From: Zygnema cylindricum
Taxonomy: Eukaryota; Streptophyta; Zygnematophyceae; Zygnematales; Zygnemataceae
Length of the DNA: 53,007 nt
NCBI GenBank assembly: GCA_037447655.1
Contig: JBBHKE010002834.1
Location: 299,256-352,262, forward strand
Direction: 5' to 3'
A program made the position numbers and the translations under genes. The notes under the pieces are model-generated. The model saw only the letters and a program-made list of their open reading frames with translations, searched no databases and was not told the DNA's origin. This document shows, one piece after another, positions 41,656 through 50,523 of this stretch; within the stretch, counting starts at the first letter, position 1, and each line of letters begins with the position of its first letter.

Positions 41656-42167
41656 GAAAGAGAGAGAGAGGGAGAGATAGAGAAATTTAAAAGAAATAAC
41701 CTAAATACGGGCAGGTGGAGAAAAACAGTTACCAAAACATATCGATTTTTCTGTGGGACATTTTTTCTCTCCCTTTCCCCCCCCCTCCTTTATAATCTGC
41801 TTCGTGACGCCGTCACAAACTGCCAAAACTTCCGATTCCACTTTGGGCGGCAGATTTTCATTGTTTTCTGACTCCACTTTTTTGTCTTCAAGTGGATTGG
41901 TTCCTGCATATTTTTTTATTTTTTTTAAGAAATAAATAAATTAATAATATTAACAACAATAATAATAATAATAATCAAAGACTAACGATAACAAAAAAAA
42001 TAACAACAGAAAAAAAAATCAAATTAAACAATTTATTTATGAACCAAAAAAATAGAATGAAGGGGTTTAATGGAAGTACCTTTGTCCTTTTCTTTTTTGT
42101 CATTTTCTGAAGGTTTTTTGTCGTTTTCAAGAAGAGGAGAAGTTTCCTCTTCGGAAATTACCACCAT
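35311..42167 (-). CDS. FKBP42: FKBP42/TWISTED DWARF1-like immunophilin with TPR repeats
   Basis: Six exons: 42167-42080, 41903-41733, 41007-40934, 38199-37909, 36533-36381 and 35640-35311, total 368 residues. Exon 2 ends KQIIKEGGG...KSICF and joins VHYRAW in exon 3; exon 3 holds KIEDTWQEGQP; exon 4 holds QLAYGPQGSFSFPHVAPNAD and EVSLVGFDDERER, then the first TPR (AADRRREEGNERF). Exon 5 (SYLGDEFMFQMFGKYRDMA) and exon 6 (KALFRRGKARAALG) complete three TPRs; residues about 341-360 (WYVSVWKWIVNVLKKLW) form the membrane anchor. Plant TWD1 binds HSP90 through its TPRs and helps ABCB auxin transporters reach the plasma membrane; a role here is inferred. About 13 residues expected between exons 3 and 4 are missing, so a small exon is probably undetected; the exon 3 donor (GTCCAG) is also weak. 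Confidence 0.93.
35755..36390 (-). repeat. Tandem array containing the FKBP42 exon 5 donor
   Basis: Intron 5 is largely a degenerate array of CCTGGACGNNTTTCTNNACC, AGATACATNNGGTCAAA and GAACCTACCAC units. The last word is the complement of the exon 5 end plus donor (CTCTGTG then GTAGGTTC, real copy 36387-36373). Copies with one base changed lie at 36061-36047 and 35944-35930, with weaker ones near 36170 and 36310. Confidence 0.85.
36536..36960. repeat. GA tract with a weak FKBP42 exon 5 copy
   Basis: The GA-rich tract lies directly upstream of the exon 5 acceptor in the transcript. At 36805-36756 the minus strand has TATGTTTCAGAGCTTCGGAA, resembling the exon 5 TATGTTCCAGATGTTTGGAA (17 of 20 bases). 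Confidence 0.6.
37430..37880. repeat. GA-rich tract next to the FKBP42 exon 4 donor
   Basis: Purine-rich on the plus strand, starting 28 bases past the exon 4 donor. Open frames on both strands are low-complexity artefacts. Confidence 0.85.
38204..38430. repeat. GGGAGGGA tract before the FKBP42 exon 4 acceptor
   Basis: A regular AGGGAGGGAGGG repeat, pyrimidine-rich in the transcript, abutting the acceptor at 38201-38200. Confidence 0.9.
38645..38730. repeat. TTTTAGGG telomere-like repeats
   Basis: Several TTTTTAGGGTTTT units within FKBP42 intron 3; a small cluster of the complement lies at 38468-38495. Confidence 0.7.
38785..39475. repeat. GGGGAGG homopurine tract
   Basis: About 600 bases almost purely G and A, followed by three loose copies of a unit with TATTGTGA near 39375, 39418 and 39475. 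It could form triplex or quadruplex structures. Confidence 0.9.
39480..40435. repeat. 21-base minisatellite ATCGACAGAATCTAAAAATCG
   Basis: About 45 copies of a 20-21 base unit, GATCGACAGAATCTAAAAAT, with single-base variants, inside FKBP42 intron 3. A longer internal block around 39850-39990 recurs at about 40255-40375, showing a higher-order duplication. There are no unique spacers, so it is not CRISPR. Confidence 0.92.
40638..40780. repeat. GGAGGGAGG tract
   Basis: Purine-rich tract in FKBP42 intron 3, between the 21-base minisatellite and exon 3. Confidence 0.85.
41360..41685. repeat. GAGAGA tract next to FKBP42 exon 2
   Basis: GA dinucleotide and GGGAGA repeats in intron 2, starting about 50 bases past the exon 2 donor. 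The flanking words GTACTGGGCAAGGAACAAAAA near 41490 and CAGGTGGAGAAAAACAGTTA at 41712 loosely resemble each other and the exon 2 donor edge, a possible further junction copy. Confidence 0.75.
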
Positions 42168-42179
42168 TGTAAATTACTC

Positions 42180-42640
42180 AAAAAAAAAAAAAAAAAAAAA
42201 AGGGGAGTTCTGAGGAACACACAGGTAAAAGTGCCCAAACAAAACGGAAGGGAATGGGGAGGGGGGGGGGTGGGGGATAAGTGAATGATGGAAAAAGATG
42301 ATGAATGGGGGGATGATGGAAGATGGGGGGACCGAGGCGGGGAGTGGATCAGGGTCCACACCCAGGTCACCAGGAAGATCAAGTCCACAACACAACAACT
42401 GAGGAGATGAAAGAAATGGATGGAGAAGATGGAGGGGGAAAGAGGAGGGGGAGGAGGAAGAGGGAGGGTGGAAGGAGGAAAGGAGGGGGGGGAGAAAGGA
42501 GGAGGGAGGGGAGGGAGGAAAGGAGGGAAGGAGGGGGGGGGAGGACAGAGGAGGAGGGGGAAAGGAGGGGAGGGAGGGAGGGAAGGAAGGAGAGAGGAGG
42601 AGGGGGAAGGAGAGTGAGAAATAAAATAAAAAGGATAGAA
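42180..42640. repeat. Poly-A and GA tract upstream of FKBP42
   Basis: A run of about 22 As starts 13 bases above the FKBP42 start codon and would be poly-T then GAG in the transcript direction, possibly the end of a 5' leader intron. A GA-rich tract follows at 42250-42640. No upstream coding exon was recognised. Confidence 0.6.
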
Positions 42641-43276
42641 AGAATGGGAAAGAAACGAAATAAATATGGACACAGGAAAGATGAGGAATAAGAAATAGAA
42701 GGAAAAAAAAAAAAAAATGGAAATATTAGGAAATAAAGTACTGAATGGAATATAGGAAAAAATAGACAAAAATACAACAAGCAAGGTTTAAAAAAAACAA
42801 CAAAAAAAATACTACGGAACAACCTCCTTGGTTGTACGGATGTACGGAAGGAACTCCTTTTTGATTCAACCAGACTGTTTCCCGGAGTCTTCTAGATGCC
42901 ACGTGGCGTCCTACCAACGAATCAAAAAAGTCTTCCAAAAAACTTTGTTAAAAGTCACCTCTTATACTTTCAAGCAGATTGAAAGTTTTAAAGTAGGCGC
43001 TTTTCAGTGCGGTTTTTAGTGCGATTGAAAAAAGTACGAAAGGTCCTACATAATATATTAATGTGTGCACGAGGCACACTCCACATTTGTGTAAGGAAAT
43101 ATTACCGTTGAACTTGACATGATGACGTCATAATATGTCACCTTGCACGCGGACGGCTGCCAAGATTTTTGTTTTGTAATCGGCCAAGTTCTCAGAAATT
43201 TTTGAATCCGTACGATTCTGTACTTTATCTCGACTACAGAACTTTCTAGTACGGTAAATTTATAAAATTTGTCGTA
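42641..43276. promoter_or_regulatory. FKBP42 upstream region with a G-box
   Basis: About 730 bases above the start codon lies GCCACGTGGC (42898-42907), a perfect palindromic G-box of the kind bound by plant bZIP and bHLH proteins. The rest is A-rich with GTAC words. Regulatory use is inferred only. Confidence 0.35.
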
Positions 43277-43517
43277 GTCCGCGAATCGTTATTAGACTAT
43301 AGAAATTATTAGAGTAAGGGTATGGTTACATCAGGAAGTCTCTGTAATAGTACGGACAACAAAATTTATGTATTACAGAGGCCTCGGTTACATCGCGTTG
43401 CGTCTGTAAATAAGTTTTTACATACGTGTTCTGATTTGAGTGGCTCCACGTAAGTCGACGATCAAATCTCTAAAATCGTCAAAGATTTGGAAACCGACCA
43501 TTTTCGTATGGAAATAC

Positions 43518-44541
43518 CATAGTTGTTCACGGCGATTAGTGCGAACGTACCGTACGCGACGAATTATACGTAACAAACGCATTGAACCTTTTGATCAAAT
43601 CGCAAAAAATCGTTAATGAATTTCCTTCCGTACTATTCCGTACATAAAAGAACAAAAAACTATTACATATAACGCAGTTTACTAGTTTTTCCCGTTAAAT
43701 GAGCGGTTAAAGAATAACAATTTTATATTTTTATCACAGTTCTTGCTGGTCTTTTTACCAACTGGTAGTCAAATCATTCACCTAAAGGTATGCTACTCAG
43801 TTGACGTACCCGGGTTCGAATGCCACGAAGGTAAAATTTTGCGGTTTCGTTTTCAATGTTCCATGGCGTCTTCTTTCAAAAAAAATTGAAGAAGACGCCC
43901 GTACAAATTTCAAACTGAACGCGCGAAATTATTGTGACGTTAACGTCTCTTTTCGAAAATGTCCGTACATTTTCGATTATATAACGTACAGCTTCCATGG
44001 TATTTCTGTTCAGTTCACTAAACAGGAAGTACCAATAAGTACGACGCAAGTACCGGATCTTCTTCACCAACTAGTAGTCAAATCATTCACCTAAAGGTAT
44101 GCTACTCAGTTGACGTACCCGGGTTCGAATGCCACGAAGGTAAAATTTTGCGGTTTCGTTTTCAATGTTCCATGGCGTCTTCTTTCAAAAAAAATTGAAG
44201 AAGACGCCCGTACAAATTTCAAACTGAACGCGAAAAATTATTGTGACGTTAACGTCTCTTTTCGAAAATGTCCGTACATTTTCGATTATATAACGTACAG
44301 CTTCCATGGTATTTCTGTTCAGTTCACTAAACAGGAAGTACCAATAAGTACGACGCATATTTCCCGTTTTATTCCGTACATATCCGTAAAAAAATGTACA
44401 GTTACAGTAATTAGTTTACAGGTTTTCGTAAATTTTCAGTTTTAGTTTACAGTACACGTTTTTTTACGATTTTTTCAAAAGTCACGAATTATACGTTTCA
44501 ATCGCAAAAAAGGAAAAAATCGCGCGATTTGAACAACTATG
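43518..44541. mobile_element. hAT-like MITE, family C copy 2, duplication GGAAATAC
   Basis: TIR CATAGTTGTTCA and TGAACAACTATG with exact 8-base target copies at 43510-43517 and 44542-44549. It is 1,024 bases long against 677 for the copy at 6742, mainly because of an internal 309-base tandem duplication. Confidence 0.95.
43757..44358. repeat. 309-base tandem duplication inside the family C element
   Basis: ACCAACTGGTAGTCAAATC at 43757 and ACCAACTAGTAGTCAAATC at 44066 start two nearly identical units, which run to GTACGACGCA in each. The very high similarity points to a recent event. Both units carry GGGTTCGAATGCC, resembling a tRNA B box, and identical open frames that I regard as non-coding. 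Confidence 0.93.
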
Positions 44542-45195
44542 GGAAATACGTATTTGCATATTTCCATAATATTTCGTACGTGTACTTCACAAGTGTACCG
44601 CATCAATGTACCTCAGAGATCTCCGTCACTCCGCTGACTTTCAGGAAAAGACGTACTTCTTTTCGGCAAAGATTTTACGGTCACCTTGTCCGAAGGCACG
44701 TGACTTTGGGGACGTGTGAAAATTTTCATTTTTCATCGACGCACGTGGCTACCGTCCAGGTGTAGCGAAATTGACTGGTTCTGTATTGGTGAACCCACCT
44801 CCGCGAGGTGGGTTCTTCAATACAGAGGCGTATGAAGCGATTGCTTCGCAGATGAAGACCAAAATGTAATCGGACGGTCGACGTTTTCTCCCGGATACTT
44901 GGAGAATCGTAATCTTATTTTCTGTAATGTTGTTATCAAGAAACTCACGAAAATATAGTACGGCATGGTACGGGCAAGTACAAAGTTTTGTATTAAACCT
45001 CACTTTTCGTCTGATGTAACCATGCCCTAAAGAAACAATTAGCGTCATTCATTCTAATTTAGTGCCAGGAGACGTGGCAGATTATGGTCCACTTCCTTAA
45101 ATAGAGTAACTTGTTCTATTTAAGGTATCAATGTCAAAATTTTGGGGTGCCGATATAGAGTACATAAGGCTAATAACGATTCACGGTGTACTGTA

Positions 45196-46637
45196 CACCG
45201 CGAAATCGTTATTAGTGTCAAAGTCACTAATTTGGGTTCATAAAATTTTGATTTTTTTCTTCAAATAGGATACATGATTTTAATTTTTCCTTGACGTTAA
45301 TTAAGGTACCGTACAAAATAGCGTAAAGCTCAAAAGTACAAAAAAATCTAAATGGTGTGGTGTACGGTCGATATCACACCGTACATAAATGTACCTTTTC
45401 AAATGTAAATTTATAAAAATTAAAATAAACCAGACGCGCACGCATAGGAACGTGCGCTAAAACAACGGGATAGGTCTGACAAGTAAATTATTATGGCATG
45501 TACGGATATTTTATATTCGCCACGGCGTACGATTTCTAATATTTTGTATGGATACATATATTAATGTATATAATCGTACGACAAATATTCCATTTTTGCT
45601 GTTCCCAAATTATAGTGTTGTGTATTGGTAAGGATTTGCCGATAACCGATATGGGCCTTTTTTCGGGTATCCGATAATCGATATATTGGTACGATTTATC
45701 GACATCGGTCTTATCGCCGATAAGTAGCCGATAATATCGGGTACTTATTGGCGATAATGCCGATAACGATAACTATCGGCGATAACTGTACTGACCGTAC
45801 AGATAAATGTACGGCATGTACACTCAACTGTACGCCTTACTCCCCGGACGTGTACAAGCACAGAAAGTACAGTAGCCGCCATGAGATATGCACGGATTTG
45901 ATATGGATCCAGTTAGAACGATGTACCTTTCACATCCAACGCCATGGCTTTGTCCCTTTATTCCTTGAGATCCACTGGGACCTGCCACGTGTCAATCTGT
46001 CGGCTTTTTTGGCAAAAGCTGCCAAAAGAGCCATTACGGGATGCCGACGCTCACGCTGGCCCGTCCGCTCGTGTTTTCTCATTCCAAGTCGTCCGTTCGA
46101 TTTCGCCGCGCGTAGAATGTTTATTTTGCGTCCGTTCTACTTTTGTGTTCGCCGTCCTTTTCCAGTTCCATGTTCACCAGTTTTTTAGTAAAATTCCGTA
46201 CGTCGCCGTAAAATTTTGTTCAGTTAACCGACCAACGTTTATGTGCTGCGCTGTCCGTAAATAAATTGCAGTTAAACGGTAACGGAACAGGTTTTTATAC
46301 GTGGCATGCCACGCTATATAAAATCAATAAAATAATACAGTATGTTATAAAGTACTATTGTATGCATACTATATATTTTTTAAGCTATCGCCGATATGAA
46401 ATTTGTTGGTGCCAGACCGATATATCGGAACCTCTGACCGTTCGATAACCGATAACTATCGGTATCGGTGTTATCGCGATAAGTTTTTTACCGATACACA
46501 ACACTACCAAATTAGCATCAACGCCGAAATTAGAATACACCTTTTTAAAAAGAAAAATCAAATTCTTAATTAACATCAATTACGATAAATTTTCTTCAAC
46601 ACTATTTAAAATTTGACACTAATAACGATTCGCGATG
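45196..46637. mobile_element. Family A TIR element, copy 3, interrupted
   Basis: TIR CACCGCGAAATCGTTATTAG and CTAATAACGATTCGCGATG with TA flanks. Removing the 894-base insert and one 8-base target copy leaves 540 bases, against 539 for the intact copy at 3436. Internal GGTGTACGGTCGATATC also matches that copy. Confidence 0.92.
45613..46506. mobile_element. hAT-like element in family A copy 3, duplication CCAAATTA
   Basis: TIR TAGTGTTGTGTATTGGTAA and TTACCGATACACAACACTA with exact 8-base targets at 45605-45612 and 46507-46514. The interior near both ends is rich in ACCGATA and TATCGG words. No transposase was recognised in 894 bases. Confidence 0.95.
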
Positions 46638-46644
46638 TAGTATA

Positions 46645-47155
46645 CACCGTCAATCGCTATTAGAGTAAAGGAATAAATAGCGTAAAAAAAAATTAGTGTT
46701 ATTAACACTAATCGGCATTTTAACTGTAATTTGGGTTGTCCTGAATAATAAATACCCGCCCTTTCGATGTCTACAGTAATCTGTGTATCCGTACAAAATC
46801 TGACAATTTGTACGCCGTCGCGCTGTTCACACGGTCGACGGACGAACATATGAGAACGTGATTTTTGTCGACGAGTTTGCGTCTCTTTCTTCCAGTGCAC
46901 ATTCACATGAGTGCGCAATAATGTGAAGTGTCTTTTTATGCCTTTGTAATTTAGAAAGTACCATTTTGTACGGAGATTCCCTGTCCGTACGCCACACTAT
47001 TTCTATCGCAGTGTACTTCCCCTATTAACGCTAATTGAAAAAAAAACCTAATTAGAATGATGGAAAAAATATAATTATGGATTGTATTTCGGGTTTTTTT
47101 TTTTGAAAAAAGGGCACCGAATTGGCGTTATATACTCTAATAGCGATTGACGGTG
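46645..47155. mobile_element. Family A TIR element, copy 4
   Basis: TIR CACCGTCAATCGCTATTAG and CTAATAGCGATTGACGGTG, TA flanks, 511 bases. It starts within ten bases of the end of copy 3, so two family A copies and a B-type shell lie end to end. Confidence 0.88.
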
Positions 47156-47769
47156 TACCATTATACCCTGTATTTGACGTCGTGGTCTGTACGGCCGTCA
47201 TACTTTATTGACAGTCTGTCAAAATATATTGACGGTCCGTTGGATTTCACAAACAAAATGACAAATTTATGTCGGTGCGTGCCTAACATATTTCGGTTCT
47301 GTCCGCAGTTATAATTCACGTTATTCGTTGACTGCCGTTCCTAACTTCCTGCAACCAATCATTGTAATCGTACGGAATTTTGGTACAGAATTCTGGTACA
47401 AATTTTGGTACGGAATTCTGTAAAAATTGTTCAATGTTTTTGTACAATCCAGGAAAGGACAAAATAGAGGAAAAGACAAAATAGACGAAAAAAAAGAGAG
47501 GAAAAGACAAAATAAATAAAAGGAGACGAATATAAAAAGAAGAGAGAGAGGACAAAAAGAGGTTGTCGTGAACTTAAGTTCAATATATATTTCAACATTT
47601 GAAGGTGACGCAAAAATGTACTTCATACTTTTTTTCGATTTTTTTGTACGGTTGTGACGTACACGGTACGGCACTAAGTTTTAGTTCAAAACGACAAAAA
47701 AAAATAATCCTTAATATGGCGCATGGAGACGCACTCCAAAAGAGAAAGTGAAACGTTTGAGTTTTACTA
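47156..47769. other. GTAC-rich spacer, no gene seen
   Basis: Contains a short AGGAAAAGACAAAATA tandem run at 47450-47520 and a TGGTACGGAATTCTGGTACA repeat near 47385-47420. No gene or TIR pair was found. Confidence 0.4.
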
Positions 47770-47988
47770 CACCGTGTATCGCTATTAGGGTTAGTATTTT
47801 TTTCGCCGCTTAAAACATCTTTTCTCCGTACACACTTGTCCATTTTTCACATGAAGACCGCCAATCGGAAGCTGAGAATCGTAACTTTCAATCGCAACCG
47901 TCAGATCCTCAATCCGACAAGTGTGTACGGAGAAAAAATGGTTTAAGTGGCGAAAAAAGCATTAACCCTAATAGCGATTCGCGGTGTG
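47770..47988. mobile_element. B-type TIR element, intact reference copy
   Basis: CACCGTGTATCGCTATTAGG to CCTAATAGCGATTCGCGGTG, about 219 bases. The inner CCGTACACACTTGTC pairs with GACAAGTGTGTACGG, so most of the element folds back. The tips are like family A, the interior is unrelated. Confidence 0.85.
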
Positions 47989-48566
47989 TAACGAATTACT
48001 ACGTACAGTGCGCATCAAACGATTTCGGAATTTTTAAAATTCGTACTTTATTTTGATTTTCAAATTTCATTTTTTTTAAATATTCAATACCCTAAAAAAC
48101 TGAAAAGTGCAACGAACTACAGTACAGTAGCGGCGAGCGGCGGAATTTGCGGCGTCTCCCACGGCGGCTTCCTTCTGAAGACGGAGTGGAGGACAGATAA
48201 AAATACGCGCGCGCAAATGAAGCAGCGTCTCTTTTCTTTTAAATGTCCGTACAACATTCCGTACAGTGTGAAACGCACGAAATTTACGAAATTTACGAAA
48301 CAAGCGAATACTACGTAGTTTTCGGGAGAAAGTCCAAATCCGTACGAATTGGACACCACTACTGTACTGTAGTAGCATGTGTCCTGTTTACCAAAACGTC
48401 TAAAAGTACTTTTGTACTATTATTTATAAAACCGTACACTTCCGTACGGACAAGTCCGTACGGGCATTTCGTAGACGCGACCCAAAACAAACACAAAGGT
48501 TGACGCAAAATCGAGCAAAGAAGTGACGTCATGAAATCGTACTGCTTGAGAAGGACGGCTGCTGTA
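47989..48566. other. Spacer between B- and A-type elements
   Basis: GTAC-rich, with GCGCGC near 48210 and a run of ATTTACGAAATTTACGAAAC at 48280-48300. Open frames here lack protein character. No gene was seen. Confidence 0.4.
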
Positions 48567-49067
48567 CACCGCGAATCGTAATTAGAGAAATGAAAAAATT
48601 AGAGTACAAAAACTAAAAAAAACAATTAGAGTAATGAACGCTAATTTATGTGATAGAGCTTTTTCAACTATGAAGTTTACTCTAATTTATTTAAGTACTC
48701 TAATTTGGCACGCTAATATCCTCTACTGTAAATAAGGTATTCGTACAGAATTTGGTAAAACATACAGTTTATCGTCACTATGACGTTTGCACTACGCAGT
48801 TTGTTAAAACGCAGTTACATGATAACGGCCTGTATTAAATCATTATTTGTACTTTTTTACTTAATAAAGTACAATTTTGCACGGTCGAAGGTCCTCCGTA
48901 CTCCACACTATTTAAAACGAACCTATATTAGAATTAAAAACGCTAATTAAACTTTACCTTAAATAGAATAATGAAAAAATTAGAATCGTTTACTCTATTT
49001 CGTGTGATAGAGTCGAAATTTCGAGCGACCGAATTAGAGTAATTTACTCTAATTACGATTCGCGGTG
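48567..49067. mobile_element. Family A TIR element, copy 5
   Basis: TIR CACCGCGAATCGTAATTAG at both ends in inverted form, TA flanks, 501 bases. It belongs to the same subfamily as copy 2 (19982) and lies in the opposite orientation. Confidence 0.9.
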
Positions 49068-49274
49068 TACTGTACTGTAGCTTCTCAACTGCCAGCTGGC
49101 ATTCTATGATCGGACGGTCACGAACGAAGGCTAGACGGCTGACGACTCATTAGTGCACGTGGCGGTTTTATATTCATCGATAGGATCGATCGGCCAAGAT
49201 CTGACGGTCCAAAAGGATTGCCGAGGGGGTACTTTGACAGTTACCCTTTTGCTGACGTCGCCCGAGGGCGGGGC

Positions 49275-49335
49275 GGGTTATAGGGTTTTTTAGGGTTTTT
49301 TGTGTTTTTAGGGTATTTTAGGGTTAGGGTTAGAA
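49275..49335. repeat. TTTTTTAGGG then TTAGGG telomere-like run
   Basis: Four loose TTTTAGGG units followed by TTTTAGGGTTAGGGTTAG. Only about 60 bases; an interstitial motif. Confidence 0.75.
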
Positions 49336-49429
49336 AGTCGCCCGAGAGATATTTTGCTTTTGGCATTATGTCCATAACCATCCACGGTACTGTACGGTTG
49401 TCGATAAGTTTTTCAATTCCTGTATTTTT

Positions 49430-49745
49430 TTGGTTCGTATATATTTTTTAAATTCACATATTTTTTCAGTTCATATACCTTTTTTCGATTTGTACATTTT
49501 TTCGATTCTTATATTTTTCCGATTGCATATTTTTTCGATTTGTATATTTTTTCGATTTGTATATTTTTTCGATTTGTATATTTTTTCGATTTGCATATTT
49601 TTTCGATTTGTACATTTTTTCAATTTGTACATTTTTTCAATTCATACATTTTGTTGTTTCGTTTGTTTTTTAATTGGTATGTTTTTCCGATTCGTATATT
49701 TTTCCGATTCGTATGATTCATATATTTTCTTAATTCGGATATTTT
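49430..49745. repeat. 17-base TTTTTTCGATTTGTATA minisatellite
   Basis: About 18 copies of a 16-18 base unit, most regular at 49530-49610. Translations give repeated Phe-Phe-Arg-Phe-Val-Tyr and are not a gene. Confidence 0.92.
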
Positions 49746-49909
49746 TCTGAAAAAATAATTAGGATAATTACACAACATTTTAGTTTAAATTTGTACTGTC
49801 ATTATAACCGGTACAATTGATAAATTGATTGCAGTGATTTTCCAAAAAAAAATAAAAAAAATTCGAAGCAATCATTGCATTGCCAAGAGACTTTTTTACA
49901 AAAAACTTT

Positions 49910-50270
49910 TTAGAGGGGAGGGGAGAAAGAGATGGCAGGATAGGGGTAGAGGGAGAGGGAGAGAGGGAGAGAGGGAGAGGGGAAGAGGGGGAGAAAAGGG
50001 GGAGGGGGAGAGGGGGAGAGGGGGAGAGAGGGAAAGGGGGAGAGGAGGAGAGGGAGAGAAGAAGGGGGATCAGAGAGAGGGAGAGGGGGGGTAGAGAGAG
50101 GGGGAGAGGGGGGGAGAGGGGGATGGAGAGAGGGGGTGAGGGGGAGGGGGAGAGAGACAAGGGCAAGCGGGGGGTGCGCGCAGGAGAGAGAGTGAGGGGG
50201 GGAGAGGAAAACGGAGGGGGAAGGAGGGGGAAGGAGGGGGAAAGGGAGAGGAAGGGACGGAGAGAGGGCA
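49910..50270. repeat. GGGAGAGGGAGA tract 3' of the hydrolase gene
   Basis: About 360 bases of plus-strand purine repeats, about 250 bases beyond the hydrolase stop codon. Confidence 0.9.
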
Positions 50271-50523
50271 TGTTTTGTTGTATTCGTAATAAAAACAATT
50301 TATAGTATAAAAAAGAAAAAGAAAATTGATTCAATTAATGGAGCGATGGATTAATAATTTAAACACTTATCACAAAAGACAAAGTAAAAAAAAAATAAAA
50401 AAAAATACAGCTCACGAATCGGTCAATAAACGCAAAAAACTAACTTTATTTTTTTTTTACTTCAAAAAATTTAACAAAAATCGTTTTTATTTATATATTA
50501 AAAAAAAATAAAAAAAAATCAAA

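Larger units (their letters stand above)
43318..45027. mobile_element. PIF/Harbinger-like element inside the B-type shell
   Basis: TIR GGGTATGGTTACATCAG and CTGATGTAACCATGCCC, with exact TAA duplications at 43315-43317 and 45028-45030. It contains the hAT-like family C copy; without it about 678 bases remain. A single tip of the same family lies at 32668. Confidence 0.9.
43277..45188. mobile_element. B-type TIR element, outer shell of a nest
   Basis: Left end CCGCGAATCGTTATTAG and right end CTAATAACGATTCACGG with TA beside both. Subtracting the inserted element at 43318-45027 and its TAA leaves 199 bases, matching the interrupted copy at 31.7 kb (197). Confidence 0.8.

Noticed and set aside
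42330-42400. Minus-strand CGLDLPGDLGVDPDPLP as an extra FKBP42 exon
   Set aside because: No agreeing splice sites to exon 1, which already starts with a good ATG, and no match to the family.
43801-44445. Twin open frames of 97 and 111 codons
   Set aside because: They lie in the two units of a tandem duplication inside a non-autonomous transposon and show no protein family character.
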